Shown here piece after piece: positions 1 to 8,403 of a stretch of DNA of 36,191 nt. Both the position numbers and the translations under genes were made by a program. The notes under the pieces were generated by a model, which worked only from the letters and a program-made list of their open reading frames with translations, was not told where the DNA came from and did not search any database. The DNA is from Flavobacteriaceae bacterium (GTDB lineage Bacteria > Bacteroidota > Bacteroidia > Flavobacteriales > Flavobacteriaceae): NCBI GenBank assembly GCA_025800395.1, contig JAOXRU010000152.1, forward strand, positions 1 through 36,191, read 5' to 3'. Positions within the stretch are counted from its first letter, which is position 1. The number at the start of each line of letters is the position of its first letter.

Positions 1-57
1 AAACAGCAGACCAACAAAGAATATTCTTTTTTTTAATGAACTAGATTTTCTAGGCAT
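1..57 (-). CDS. N-terminus of an unidentified membrane or secreted protein (cut by window edge)
   Basis: An ATG at 57 (minus) opens a frame of 19 codons that runs off the left edge without a stop. The peptide starts MPRKSSSLKKR and turns hydrophobic (IFFVGLLF). That is the pattern of a basic N-terminus before a signal peptide or first membrane segment. The 105-122 inverted repeat lies about 50 bases upstream. Function cannot be told from 19 residues. It is transcribed away from the endonuclease gene's terminator, so it is a separate unit. Confidence 0.5.
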   Translation of the reverse strand, partial: MPRKSSSLKKRIFFVGLLF

Positions 58-104
58 AGTTTTCAAATCAAAACGTAGTCTAGAAAGTCGTTTAGTTTAT
101 ATTC

Positions 105-122
105 AAACGATAGATATCGTTT
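105..122. promoter_or_regulatory. Operator-like perfect inverted repeat upstream of the left-edge gene
   Basis: AAACGATA, then GA, then TATCGTTT: 8-bp arms with a 2-bp spacer. On the minus strand its end plus the next base reads TATCGTTTG, close to the Bacteroidetes -7 box but with three instead of two bases between TA and TTTG. A repressor site overlapping a promoter would look like this. No -33 TTG lies at the expected distance, so the promoter reading is weak while the palindrome itself is certain. Confidence 0.4.
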
Positions 123-161
123 TTTGTTGTAGGAATAAACTCAACAAAGCTGTAGATGCAA

Positions 162-189
162 AAAAACCCCATCTTTCGATGGGGTTTTT
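162..189 (-). terminator. Intrinsic terminator of the endonuclease gene
   Basis: The 12-bp stem AAAAACCCCATC / GATGGGGTTTTT is perfect and closes a 4-base loop. In minus-strand RNA the loop is GAAA, a GNRA tetraloop, and the 3' arm runs into a U tract. It begins 20 bases after the stop of the nuclease gene. Being fully complementary it would also work on the plus strand, but no plus-strand gene precedes it here. Confidence 0.9.
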
Positions 190-209
190 GGTATTTAAAT
201 TATCATAAC

Positions 210-1562
210 TTACTCCCAAGTATTCTCTGCAACATCTCCTCCCCAAATAAGGGTTGCTAAATAGGGATTGTCTATAAAAGGATTTCGATTTCCTTGGGCA
301 CCCATAATTACGGTTTGTCTTTGTTTTTCAAAATCCGAAACTGGGTCTTCTTTGTTCCACTTCAAAAAGAGATTCACATCGCCTACTTTGGAAATCACTT
401 CTCCATAGCGGATATGCAAATAGAATACCATACGAGCTACATCTCCTTTCCATTCGTCTCCGGGATACCAGCCATTGCTTCCAACCAGACTATAGCTACC
501 GCTGCCTTCTACAAAACTGTAGTTGCTACGCTGCGAATTGATGTCCGCATCGCAAGTACGTAGATGGTGCAAATCGGTAACTGCACCATCACTTTGCAAT
601 CTGCTTTGTGGAAATACGTGCTCAGTATTAAAAGTCTGTGGGCTATGGCTATTGCTGCCAGAGGCATACTCTCGTTCGTCTCTGCTCTCACTGGTATACA
701 TCAGTATTACATTGGCTGCATTGGCAAGGTCGGCATCGGCATCATAAAGATATTGGTGTCTTTGCCCATAGCTAAGTATCGTAGTATGTTTGCCACTACA
801 ATGATCTGTAAGTTGTTCTTTTACAAAACTGGGCACTTCGGCAAATGCAAGTCCGCTATAATAGCTTTTCAGCTCGGCAGGTATATTAAAGGCAATAGCT
901 TCCTTTACCGTAACGGTAACTGTGGCTGTAGCACAATTTTTTTCTGGGCTATCATCGTCGCAGAGCGTATACTCAAAACTATCGCTACCTACAAATCCGT
1001 CGGCTGGTGTATACCAGACCGATCCATCGTTGCGCAGTTCTACCTGCCCACCTTGTGAAGATGCAGATGTAACACTTGCTAGGCTAGAGTCATCTACCAA
1101 GTTATCATTTTCCGTAAGATTTTTTACTTGTATCGCACTATTTTGTACTGCCAATATGCTGTCATCATTGGCAATAGGCGTGCCTTCATCTGCAATATTC
1201 AAGGTAATTGTGGCCGTAGCGCATGCTTTCGGACTGGCATAGTCGCAGATGGTATAAGTAAATGTATCTGTACCTACAAATGCTTTTGGCGGTGTATAAG
1301 TAAAGGTGCCATTTCTATTGTCTAGGACACTTCCTCCTTTAGTTGTGGTCGTATCAAAAGAATTTAATCTGGCATTGTTTTCCAATGTATCATTATCCAA
1401 AAATGCTGTGATGATGTATTCCTCGTCTTCTGTAAGGGTATATTCATCATCTTTGGCCACTGGCTTGGCTTCGGTAGGCACATTGGGTTCACTAGGGCTA
1501 GGGGAATCTTTGCTACAGGAAAGAATAAATAAGATCCCTAAAATTACTATAATTTGCTTCAT
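210..1562 (-). CDS. Surface lipoprotein: two Ig-like domains plus endonuclease I domain
   Basis: 450 residues. The N-terminus ends in a lipobox (FILSC, Cys16), so the protein should be a lipoprotein. Two homologous Ig/cadherin-like repeats follow (about 33-123 and 128-220), each starting A(K/N)DD and ending in an acidic Cys-containing stretch before ATAT(I/V)T. Residues about 230-450 are an endonuclease I (EndA/Vvn family, beta-beta-alpha metal) domain: NTEHVFPQS with His315, DLHHL at 330-334, WKGDVAR at 371-377 and RNPFIDNPYL at 426-435. Family members are Mg-dependent, rather non-specific DNases/RNases. It is last in the unit after the TonB receptor and repeat lipoprotein, with a hairpin 16 bases upstream of its start that may lower its expression. 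Likely role: degrading extracellular nucleic acid at the cell surface; the substrate is inferred. No type IX secretion sorting domain is visible. Confidence 0.85.
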   Translation of the reverse strand: MKQIIVILGILFILSCSKDSPSPSEPNVPTEAKPVAKDDEYTLTEDEEYIITAFLDNDTLENNARLNSFDTTTTKGGSVLDNRNGTFTYTPPKAFVGTDTFTYTICDYASPKACATATITLNIADEGTPIANDDSILAVQNSAIQVKNLTENDNLVDDSSLASVTSASSQGGQVELRNDGSVWYTPADGFVGSDSFEYTLCDDDSPEKNCATATVTVTVKEAIAFNIPAELKSYYSGLAFAEVPSFVKEQLTDHCSGKHTTILSYGQRHQYLYDADADLANAANVILMYTSESRDEREYASGSNSHSPQTFNTEHVFPQSRLQSDGAVTDLHHLRTCDADINSQRSNYSFVEGSGSYSLVGSNGWYPGDEWKGDVARMVFYLHIRYGEVISKVGDVNLFLKWNKEDPVSDFEKQRQTVIMGAQGNRNPFIDNPYLATLIWGGDVAENTWE

Positions 1563-1577
1563 CGTATAAAAAGGTAA

Positions 1578-1605
1578 AACCTCTTGCCGAAATCGGCAAG
1601 AGGTT
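1578..1605 (-). terminator. Perfect hairpin between repeat lipoprotein and endonuclease genes
   Basis: AACCTCTTGCCG and CGGCAAGAGGTT form a perfect 12-bp stem with a 4-base loop, 29 bases after the lipoprotein stop and 16 bases before the nuclease start. On the minus strand only UUUU, counting two arm bases, follows before ACC. It may therefore be a partial terminator or an mRNA-stabilising stem that sets the ratio of lipoprotein to nuclease rather than a full stop. Confidence 0.7.
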
Positions 1606-1634
1606 AATTTTATAAAAATCTCTAAAAGAGAAGC

Positions 1635-2747
1635 TTAGTCTTGTAAAATGTAATCGCTTCCGCTTAGGATAACTTTCATTTCCCAAACACCAGCAGAACC
1701 GTTATAAATATTGTATTCTACTACAAATTTTTGTCCTTCTACTGCAGATGGGAAATTTGCCTTTAGAATGGTATTAATTTTCGCCAATCGTGCCTCCACA
1801 GACTCTTCTGCTTTTCCTCCACGAACATCAAAATTGTTATATGTTCCATTTCCTACAGAAGCGTAATCTGCTCCAGTCAACACATAACGAATAGTATTAT
1901 CTGGCACCCACGTATTTGCCTCGTTACCAAACTTCAAATCAGCATCTACCACATTGGAATATACGCTCCAATTCATTCCATCAAAAAGGAAATACTTCAC
2001 ATAACTATATACTGTTTTGTCTTCGGTAGATCCGTCACCATCAATATCATCTACATCGGTTACATACAATTTGTACATTATAGCCTCTATATCTCCAGCT
2101 TCTTTACTGTCGTATTTGAATTTATCCTTCAAGAAAACAGGAATCTTGGCTTCCGCCTCATCTTCGTTAGAAAAATTAGCATAACCTTCTCCCATAGCAT
2201 TGTATTCTTCCTCGGTAAATCCTTGAACAGTCATCCACTCCCCGTTCAACTTCAAAAATCCGTTGTTTAGTGTAGAAACAGTTCCACTAAAATACTTGTA
2301 AGTCAAAGAAACCAAAGTACGCTCTGCAGCATCTGGGTATTTTGTGTTTAAAAAAGTAGTGATGTGACCGCTATTGCTAAAGTTATCATACTGTGCAGTT
2401 TCCGGATTTGCATCATAATCTTCAGTGCTTACCGTATAACGGATCAAACTTTTCTCGTCTTTCTTTGGCGCGTACAATTTGTACATCACGTTTACCAAAG
2501 ACCCTTCACCCCATATTGGGAATTTCTCATTTAAAAACGCAGGAAGCATGGACTTTGCATCATCTTCAGAACTAAAGTTCCCATAAGACAATCCCAATGA
2601 TTCGTAATCGTCATCTGTAAGTTGGTATTCGGTATTTACAGAAATCTTATCGTTGTCTGTCGCTAATTCTTCATGGATATCATCCATAGGGCTACACGAA
2701 GTAAATGTAATTGCAACAGCTATCAGTAAATAAAATATATTTTTCAT
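1635..2747 (-). CDS. Lipoprotein with four divergent internal repeats, function unknown
   Basis: 370 residues with lipobox TFTSC (Cys18), so exported and lipid-anchored. I do not recognise a named family. Four units are visible at about 41-92, 103-152, 175-228 and 287-348. Each follows the scheme DY(x)n-G-Y-x-NF, an acidic stretch, FL-x-x-KFP or similar, then a strand ending V-x-Y-K-x-Y. Units are joined by segments with Trp (GEWMTV, MNWSVY, GVWEMKV), suggesting alternating modules. An Asp-rich stretch at 231-243 (DVDDIDGDGSTED) could bind calcium. Only 12 bases separate it from the TonB receptor upstream, so the two are co-transcribed. It occupies the place a SusD-like protein has next to a SusC receptor, although it is not SusD. 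A substrate-capture lid for the receptor is a reasonable guess, no more. Confidence 0.75.
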   Translation of the reverse strand: MKNIFYLLIAVAITFTSCSPMDDIHEELATDNDKISVNTEYQLTDDDYESLGLSYGNFSSEDDAKSMLPAFLNEKFPIWGEGSLVNVMYKLYAPKKDEKSLIRYTVSTEDYDANPETAQYDNFSNSGHITTFLNTKYPDAAERTLVSLTYKYFSGTVSTLNNGFLKLNGEWMTVQGFTEEEYNAMGEGYANFSNEDEAEAKIPVFLKDKFKYDSKEAGDIEAIMYKLYVTDVDDIDGDGSTEDKTVYSYVKYFLFDGMNWSVYSNVVDADLKFGNEANTWVPDNTIRYVLTGADYASVGNGTYNNFDVRGGKAEESVEARLAKINTILKANFPSAVEGQKFVVEYNIYNGSAGVWEMKVILSGSDYILQD

Positions 2748-2759
2748 TTTGTCGTAATA

Positions 2760-5297
2760 TTAAAATCTAAATTTAGCACTAATGTTAAATGTTCTTCCAA
2801 AACCATACCATACTAAAGCACTAGCGGCATCATGTCCGTTACCATCTATAGCATCAGCGATATACTCGGTATTGAATACGTTGTTCATTCTACCGATAAG
2901 GGTAGTGTCGAAGTTTCCTAATTTAAATCTGTAACGCAAAGAAGCATCAAACAGTCCGTAATCAGGAGCCTCCCAAGACTGTGGCTGTGCCGTAACACGA
3001 GCAGCAGGATCATATCTTGCATACAAATTGTCATAGTAGTTGTAATCCACTGTGATGTTTACATCTTCCATAAATTCGTAATCCAAACCTAATGAAGCAG
3101 TAGTTTGAGCTGCATCAGAAACCTTTAAATCTTCTATAAATAAGTTAAATGGTTTTCCAACTGGATTTTGATCTTCATCAAATATCTGTACATTTTCGAT
3201 ATTGTCGGTCCATGTCCAATCTCCAAGAGACAACATACCGATGATACGCAAACGATCGCTCGGTCGATAATCGAAGTCAAATTCCACCCCTTGGTGCAAT
3301 GCATTTACCCCTAGCAAGTTTGCAAAATAACGCTGTCCATCCGCTTGGAAGTTACTTGTTGTAGAACGGTCATTCCAAGCAGTGCGGTATAAGTTTACAT
3401 TTGCAGCCAACTTAGAACTACGGTATCCGTATCCTAATTCTACACTAAAGATTTTTTCGTTCTCCGCATCTTCGTTGATATCTACATTGTTAAATCTTGG
3501 AAAAACGGCTCTAAAGTTAGGCGCTTTTTCGAAGTATCCGATATTTGCAAATACATTGTGGTTTTCGTTTAGATTGTAGTTCGCACCACCTTTTGCACTA
3601 TAACCAAAGTAGTTATACCTGTCAGACTCTCTCAACGGATCGTTTGATGTATATTGGAAATAATCAATACGCTTGTAAGAAGTGTTCGAAGCAGCTACAG
3701 ATACAAATGCAGACAAAGCATCTTTAGAATATTCTCCTTGCAAGAAAACTCCTTGCCACCCTACTTTACCATCGTTGTTATAATCTCTCTTATCCCCTAC
3801 TTTTGCCAAACGGTTTGGATTGTTTACATCGCTATCTTCCAATACAAAGTCTCCACCCAACAAATCGGTGATTTCTGAAAAGTGAATTCCAGTATATGTT
3901 CTCAAATCAATACCTCCCAAAAGATCGATATCTTCAGTAAGCTCCGTTTTCAAAGTAGAAAGAATTCCATACCATCTGTGGTCGTTTCTAGATGCTCTCA
4001 AATAAGCCTCAGATCCCAATCCATTGTTTCCGTTCTCTCTGTTGATTTCTACTATATTGTCTAGATCTACTGGTTGATCATCTCCTCCAAGACGAACTTT
4101 AAACAACTCTGTGTTGGTTCCAGCAGTTCCTCCACCACCACCAGATCCCCAGGATGCGTAAGCAGCAGTAGACAACAAACTCTTCTCAGAAATAGTCCAA
4201 ATATGATTCAAAGAGGTTTGGTTCTTGTGGTAGAAGTTATCTTCTATATGCGTGATCTGACCGTTTTTGATACCCCAGTCTGGGTTGAAACGAATTCCAG
4301 AGTCTGCATTTCTATAATCAGCAATAGGACTCATGTTTTGTCTCTGACCATGACGCTGTGGTGCTCCAAAAGAAGTAAGCGATATCAAATGATTTTCTCC
4401 GATCTCTTTTGCAATGTTTACAAAGTAATTGGCTCCCTGAAACTGCGTTCCATCTACATATCCTTCTCCTGTTGTTCTAGAAGCAGACACTGTAGCAGCC
4501 CAACCGTTGTCCAATTTACCAGTAGAAAGGGTAAACCCATACTTCTGGAAACCGTCGTTACCAACTGCAGTGTAGATATTACCTCCTTTTTCCATATCGG
4601 TAGATTTGGTAAGAATGTTGATCGTACCCCCTACAGATGGTACAGCTACCTTAGAAGCTCCAAGTCCTCTTTGTACCTGCATATCTCCGGTTACGTCAGC
4701 CAATCCAGCCCAATTACTCCAGTATACACGACCATTTTCCATATCGTTTACTGGCACCCCGTTGATCATCACAGCAACGTTCTCTGAGTTAAATCCACGT
4801 AGGTTTACACGTCCATCTCCAAATCCTCCACCAGACTTAGTGGCATATACACCAGGAGTAGATTTCAAAATCTCAGGAAATTCTTGTGTTCCCAATTTGA
4901 TTTCGATGTCCTCTGCCCTAATGTTCGATACCGCTACTGGCGTTTCACGATCTTTCGCTACAGAAGCGATTATCACTACACCTTCCAATATAGAGGCATC
5001 GGGCATTAATGCAATAGTTCCAAGATCTCCAGATCCAGAGAAACTAACTTCCTTAGTAGTATACCCCATATAGGAAACTACCAATACCCCCGAAGATTTT
5101 GATGTAGTCAAAGAAAACTTTCCATCAAAATCTGCAGAAGCTCCAGTAGTAGTTCCTTTTACTAATACATTGGCTCCGGGAAGTCCTCCTCCTAGTTCAC
5201 CGTCTGTTACCGTACCAGTAACAGTTACTTGCGCAAAAGCAACAGCTGTAAACAAGAAGGCAGCCATTACCAAATACATTTTTTTCATTGCTCTCAT
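2760..5297 (-). CDS. TonB-dependent receptor of the nuclease locus
   Basis: 845 residues from the ATG at 5297; a second in-frame ATG lies at 5288. The longer frame opens only with a TTG at 5327 and has no signal peptide at its start, so I reject it. The signal peptide ends AFAQ. A carboxypeptidase-regulatory-like domain (VTVTGTVTDGELGGGLPGANV) follows, then the plug (LKSTPGVYATKSGGGFGDGRVNLRGF, MINGVPVNDMENG), then a beta-barrel ending in NISAKFRF with the terminal Phe typical of outer-membrane proteins. It is shorter than SusC receptors (about 1000 residues). It imports a ligand across the outer membrane using TonB energy. The ligand cannot be read from sequence, but the co-transcribed nuclease points to nucleic-acid fragments or their products. 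Confidence 0.9.
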   Translation of the reverse strand: MRAMKKMYLVMAAFLFTAVAFAQVTVTGTVTDGELGGGLPGANVLVKGTTTGASADFDGKFSLTTSKSSGVLVVSYMGYTTKEVSFSGSGDLGTIALMPDASILEGVVIIASVAKDRETPVAVSNIRAEDIEIKLGTQEFPEILKSTPGVYATKSGGGFGDGRVNLRGFNSENVAVMINGVPVNDMENGRVYWSNWAGLADVTGDMQVQRGLGASKVAVPSVGGTINILTKSTDMEKGGNIYTAVGNDGFQKYGFTLSTGKLDNGWAATVSASRTTGEGYVDGTQFQGANYFVNIAKEIGENHLISLTSFGAPQRHGQRQNMSPIADYRNADSGIRFNPDWGIKNGQITHIEDNFYHKNQTSLNHIWTISEKSLLSTAAYASWGSGGGGGTAGTNTELFKVRLGGDDQPVDLDNIVEINRENGNNGLGSEAYLRASRNDHRWYGILSTLKTELTEDIDLLGGIDLRTYTGIHFSEITDLLGGDFVLEDSDVNNPNRLAKVGDKRDYNNDGKVGWQGVFLQGEYSKDALSAFVSVAASNTSYKRIDYFQYTSNDPLRESDRYNYFGYSAKGGANYNLNENHNVFANIGYFEKAPNFRAVFPRFNNVDINEDAENEKIFSVELGYGYRSSKLAANVNLYRTAWNDRSTTSNFQADGQRYFANLLGVNALHQGVEFDFDYRPSDRLRIIGMLSLGDWTWTDNIENVQIFDEDQNPVGKPFNLFIEDLKVSDAAQTTASLGLDYEFMEDVNITVDYNYYDNLYARYDPAARVTAQPQSWEAPDYGLFDASLRYRFKLGNFDTTLIGRMNNVFNTEYIADAIDGNGHDAASALVWYGFGRTFNISAKFRF

Positions 5298-5356
5298 TAT
5301 TAATTTAGTTTGTTTTAAGCCCTGCAAAATTCACATAAAAAGGAATCTTGAGGATT

Positions 5357-5393
5357 AAGTTAATGTTAACTTTTTAACTTAAAACAAAGTTAA
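5357..5393 (-). promoter_or_regulatory. Promoter with a four-copy TTAACTT/AAGTTAA array, receptor-nuclease unit
   Basis: On the minus strand TAACTTTG (5392-5385) is a perfect Bacteroidetes -7 box (TAnnTTTG), about 88 bases before the receptor ATG. A TTA rather than TTG sits 18 bases upstream as a weak -33. Around it are four identical heptamers: AAGTTAA 5357-5363, TTAACTT 5366-5372, TTAACTT 5374-5380 and AAGTTAA 5387-5393. The first two form a perfect palindrome with a 2-base spacer, and the fourth overlaps the -7 box. This looks like a multi-site operator for a dimeric regulator. The core TTAAC resembles PhoP boxes of Firmicutes, which would suit phosphate scavenging, but that is analogy only. 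Confidence 0.6.
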
Positions 5394-5458
5394 TCAATAA
5401 GCGTTTTCCCTAAAATTTTGTTAAAAACTATTGATAATTTTAATCTGTCGTGGAACTT

Positions 5459-7099
5459 TTAACGTTTTTTTTGATAAATCTCTACCAAATTGGACGTAGA
5501 AGCATCAAATTCGCACTCCTTTTCCTTATTTAGATGCAGTATAATTTTATTGGCTAGCTGTTTTCCTAGCTCAACACCCCATTGATCGTAGCTAAATATA
5601 TTCCAAAGCACGCCTTCCACAAAAATCTTGTGCTCGTACATAGCTACCAAACTCCCCAAGGAGGACGGTGTAAGTTTATCTATAAGAATACTGGTGCTAG
5701 GGCGATTGCCTTCAAACACCTTAAATGGCGCCAGCAATTTTATAGCCGAATGGCTCAGCCCGCTTGCTTCCAATTCTGCTGTTACAGTAGAAAGATCTTT
5801 GCCGTGCAACAATGCTTCGGTCTGGGCTATAAAATTGGCCAATAGCTTGTCCTGATGTGCAGTTTGCCCATAAAGCGATTGGGCAAAGGCGATAAAGTCT
5901 GCTGGTATTTTTTTGGTGCCTTGGTGCATCAACTGAAAAAAGGCATGCTGGGCATTGGTGCCCGTAGCACCCCAAATAATGGTTCCTGTCTGGTAATTTA
6001 CCGGCTCTCCATTGCGATCTACCGATTTGCCATTACTCTCCATGATGGCTTGTTGCAAATAGGCTGGTAGCTTACCCAAATATTCGGTATACGGAATAAC
6101 AGCCTGGGTCTCGGCTCCAACAAAATTGTTGTTCCACACCGACAACAAGGCGAGTATTACTGGAATATTATCTTCAAATGCACTGTCTCTAAAATGGGTG
6201 TCCATGGTCGCAGCACCATCAAGCAAGGCTTCAAAATGATCGAAACCTACAGCTAGGGCTATACTCAGCCCTACAGCACTCCATAAACTAAATCTTCCGC
6301 CTACCCAATCCCATATCGGAAATATCTGATCGGAAGCGATACCAAAAGTATTCACCGCTTCCAAATTGGTAGAAACAGCTACAAAATGCTTGGCTATATC
6401 TTTTTCGCTAGCACTTTGCAAAAACCAATTCCTTACGGTTTGTGCATTAGCTAGGGTTTCTTGGGTGGTAAATGACTTGCTCACCACTACAAAAAGCGTG
6501 GTCTCTGGGTCGCACTTCTTGAGCACTTCCATCACATGATCGCCTTCTACATTGCTTATAAAAGCCACCTCCAAATGATTGCGATAAAACCCTAGCGCTT
6601 CTACTACCATTTGCGGTCCCAAATCGGATCCGCCGATGCCAATATTCACAATCTTTTCGATAGGTTTCCCACTATATCCTTTGTGATCACCACCAATTAC
6701 CGCCCCACATAGGCTTGCCATTTGCTTTTTTACCGCTTCTATATCCTCTGCAATATCCTTACCTCCTACTAGCAGTTGTTTTTGCCCACTACGCAATGCC
6801 GTATGCAATACCGCCCTGCCTTCGGTCTGGTTGATTGCTTCACCTCCAAAATAAGCTTCTATTGCCTTAGACAATTGCATTTCTTTTGCAAAATCCACCA
6901 ATATATCTCTGGTTTCTGGCAAAAGTTGTTGTTTGGAATAATCGACAAAAAAATCATTCCAATGCACGCTTAGTTTTTTTAGCCTTTGGCTATCTTTTGT
7001 AAAACAATCTGCCACAGTTAGGAACTGTAATTCTTCATATTGTTTCTCTAAGGCACTCCAGGCCTTGGTAGTAGTCGGATTGGTAGTTGGTAAATACAT
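5459..7099 (-). CDS. pgi: Glucose-6-phosphate isomerase
   Basis: 546 residues, the usual length of the long-form PGI family. Cytosolic enzyme converting glucose 6-phosphate to fructose 6-phosphate in glycolysis and gluconeogenesis. The sugar-phosphate site motif IGIGGSDLGPQM is at 153-164 and the SKSFTTQET loop at 207-215. The catalytic Glu354 (MESNGKS), His385 (TNAQHAF) and Lys513 (WGVELGKQ) are all present, as is the C-terminal family signature starting GNRPS at 464. Its ATG overlaps the stop of the upstream peptidase gene by one base (TAATG), so translation is probably coupled. It is the last gene of a four-gene operon, with no clear terminator behind it. Confidence 0.97.
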   Translation of the reverse strand: MYLPTTNPTTTKAWSALEKQYEELQFLTVADCFTKDSQRLKKLSVHWNDFFVDYSKQQLLPETRDILVDFAKEMQLSKAIEAYFGGEAINQTEGRAVLHTALRSGQKQLLVGGKDIAEDIEAVKKQMASLCGAVIGGDHKGYSGKPIEKIVNIGIGGSDLGPQMVVEALGFYRNHLEVAFISNVEGDHVMEVLKKCDPETTLFVVVSKSFTTQETLANAQTVRNWFLQSASEKDIAKHFVAVSTNLEAVNTFGIASDQIFPIWDWVGGRFSLWSAVGLSIALAVGFDHFEALLDGAATMDTHFRDSAFEDNIPVILALLSVWNNNFVGAETQAVIPYTEYLGKLPAYLQQAIMESNGKSVDRNGEPVNYQTGTIIWGATGTNAQHAFFQLMHQGTKKIPADFIAFAQSLYGQTAHQDKLLANFIAQTEALLHGKDLSTVTAELEASGLSHSAIKLLAPFKVFEGNRPSTSILIDKLTPSSLGSLVAMYEHKIFVEGVLWNIFSYDQWGVELGKQLANKIILHLNKEKECEFDASTSNLVEIYQKKR

Positions 7100-8373
7100 T
7101 AGGTTCTATCGGTTATTAGGTTTTCTTCTATTTTTGGTAATTCTGGAAATTGCAAACTATCCAATATGGCTCTTTTTTCTTTTACATGCTTCAAATAATC
7201 GTCCTTGAGGGTCGAATCTATTGGTTCTGCAGAAGGCAATTCTTCTTTTAAGGGATCTACTTGTACGCCATTTTTCCAAAAGCGGTAACAAACATGAGGC
7301 CCACCAGTATTTCCTGTCATTCCTATCCAACCGATTACATCTCCTTGCCTCACATATTGCCCTACGCGCACATTGCGTCTTTGCATATGCAAATACTGGG
7401 TACTATAGGTGCCGTTGTGCTTTATTTTTACATATTTTCCATTGCCACGTGTATAAGCAGCTTTTTCCACCACCCCATTAGCAGTAGACACTATAGGCGT
7501 TCCTATAGGTGCGGCATAATCGGTTCCTCTATGCGGTCGAACTTTATAACCGTAGTATTTTATCCTTCTTCTTAAATTATATCTAGATGAAATACGCACC
7601 CCACTAAATTTTACTGGCGCCTTTAAAAATGCTTTCCGCAAGGTATTGGCTTCTTCATCATAATAATCGTAGGCTTTGGTTACGCTATCCGTTTCATAGC
7701 GAAAGGCATAAAAGGGCTTGTCTCTATGTTCAAAATACACATGTTTTACTTGTTGTATGCCATCATATATCGTATCGTTGATATAACGTTCTTCAAAAAC
7801 CACCTTGTAACGATCTCCTTTTTGTAACCTAAAAAAATCTATAGACCAAGCATAAATATCCGACAATAAATAAGTCACTCGAAAATCCACCCCCTGATCA
7901 TCCAAGGATTCACTCAGACTAGTCTCTATACTTCCGGTTACCATACGTTCTTTGATACTAAGTGGCTTGCTCTTGCGATATACTTTGAGGCTATCGCGCA
8001 TATCAAATACTGTATAATGCTCTTTGGTGTTTTCGTATACCAAAATGCGAGCCTGCTCCAAGGAATCTTTAGACTTGAATACTGTATAGGGTTTGCCAAC
8101 ACGTATACGACGCACATCAAAGGTGTCCTTAAATTCTTCGGCTATTCTATATATAGTAGGGTAGCTTACGCGATGATTTAACATAATCTCTCCAAAGCTC
8201 TGATTCTTCTGAACCGTATCTTTCTCTATAAAGAACTCGCTCACATCAAAACCATACTCATATATCTTCACAATTTCGGGCTCTAATGGTGCTACTTGCT
8301 GTTTCTCTTCTTGCTTTTCTTTGCAAGAAACTCCAAATAGCAACAGGACTATTCCCAAAAAATAATACTTCAT
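7099..8373 (-). CDS. M23 family peptidoglycan endopeptidase, lipoprotein
   Basis: 424 residues with lipobox FGVSC (Cys17), so anchored in an envelope membrane. The first 250 residues are a less conserved, strand-rich region that probably positions the protease. The C-terminal LytM/M23 domain carries the complete zinc site: HRGTD with His281 and Asp285, YLHM with His329 as catalytic His, and GPHVCYRF with His360. Such enzymes cut peptide cross-links of the cell wall for growth or division. The family also contains inactive regulators, but all metal and catalytic residues are kept here, so activity is expected. It sits 30 bases after the dioxygenase gene and overlaps pgi by one base. Confidence 0.92.
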   Translation of the reverse strand: MKYYFLGIVLLLFGVSCKEKQEEKQQVAPLEPEIVKIYEYGFDVSEFFIEKDTVQKNQSFGEIMLNHRVSYPTIYRIAEEFKDTFDVRRIRVGKPYTVFKSKDSLEQARILVYENTKEHYTVFDMRDSLKVYRKSKPLSIKERMVTGSIETSLSESLDDQGVDFRVTYLLSDIYAWSIDFFRLQKGDRYKVVFEERYINDTIYDGIQQVKHVYFEHRDKPFYAFRYETDSVTKAYDYYDEEANTLRKAFLKAPVKFSGVRISSRYNLRRRIKYYGYKVRPHRGTDYAAPIGTPIVSTANGVVEKAAYTRGNGKYVKIKHNGTYSTQYLHMQRRNVRVGQYVRQGDVIGWIGMTGNTGGPHVCYRFWKNGVQVDPLKEELPSAEPIDSTLKDDYLKHVKEKRAILDSLQFPELPKIEENLITDRT

Positions 8374-8403
8374 GTTATGTTACTTGTTTAGGTTTTTTGG
8401 TTA

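Noticed and set aside
16..29. Perfect 14-bp palindrome AAAGAATATTCTTT
   Set aside because: It falls inside the codons of the left-edge gene (KRIFF region) and is AT-rich, so chance is likely. I do not call it an operator.
4074..4787. Long plus-strand open frame (237 codons) inside the TonB receptor
   Set aside because: It lies wholly antisense to a receptor with clear domains, and its translation has no recognisable domain or signal. It is a shadow frame.
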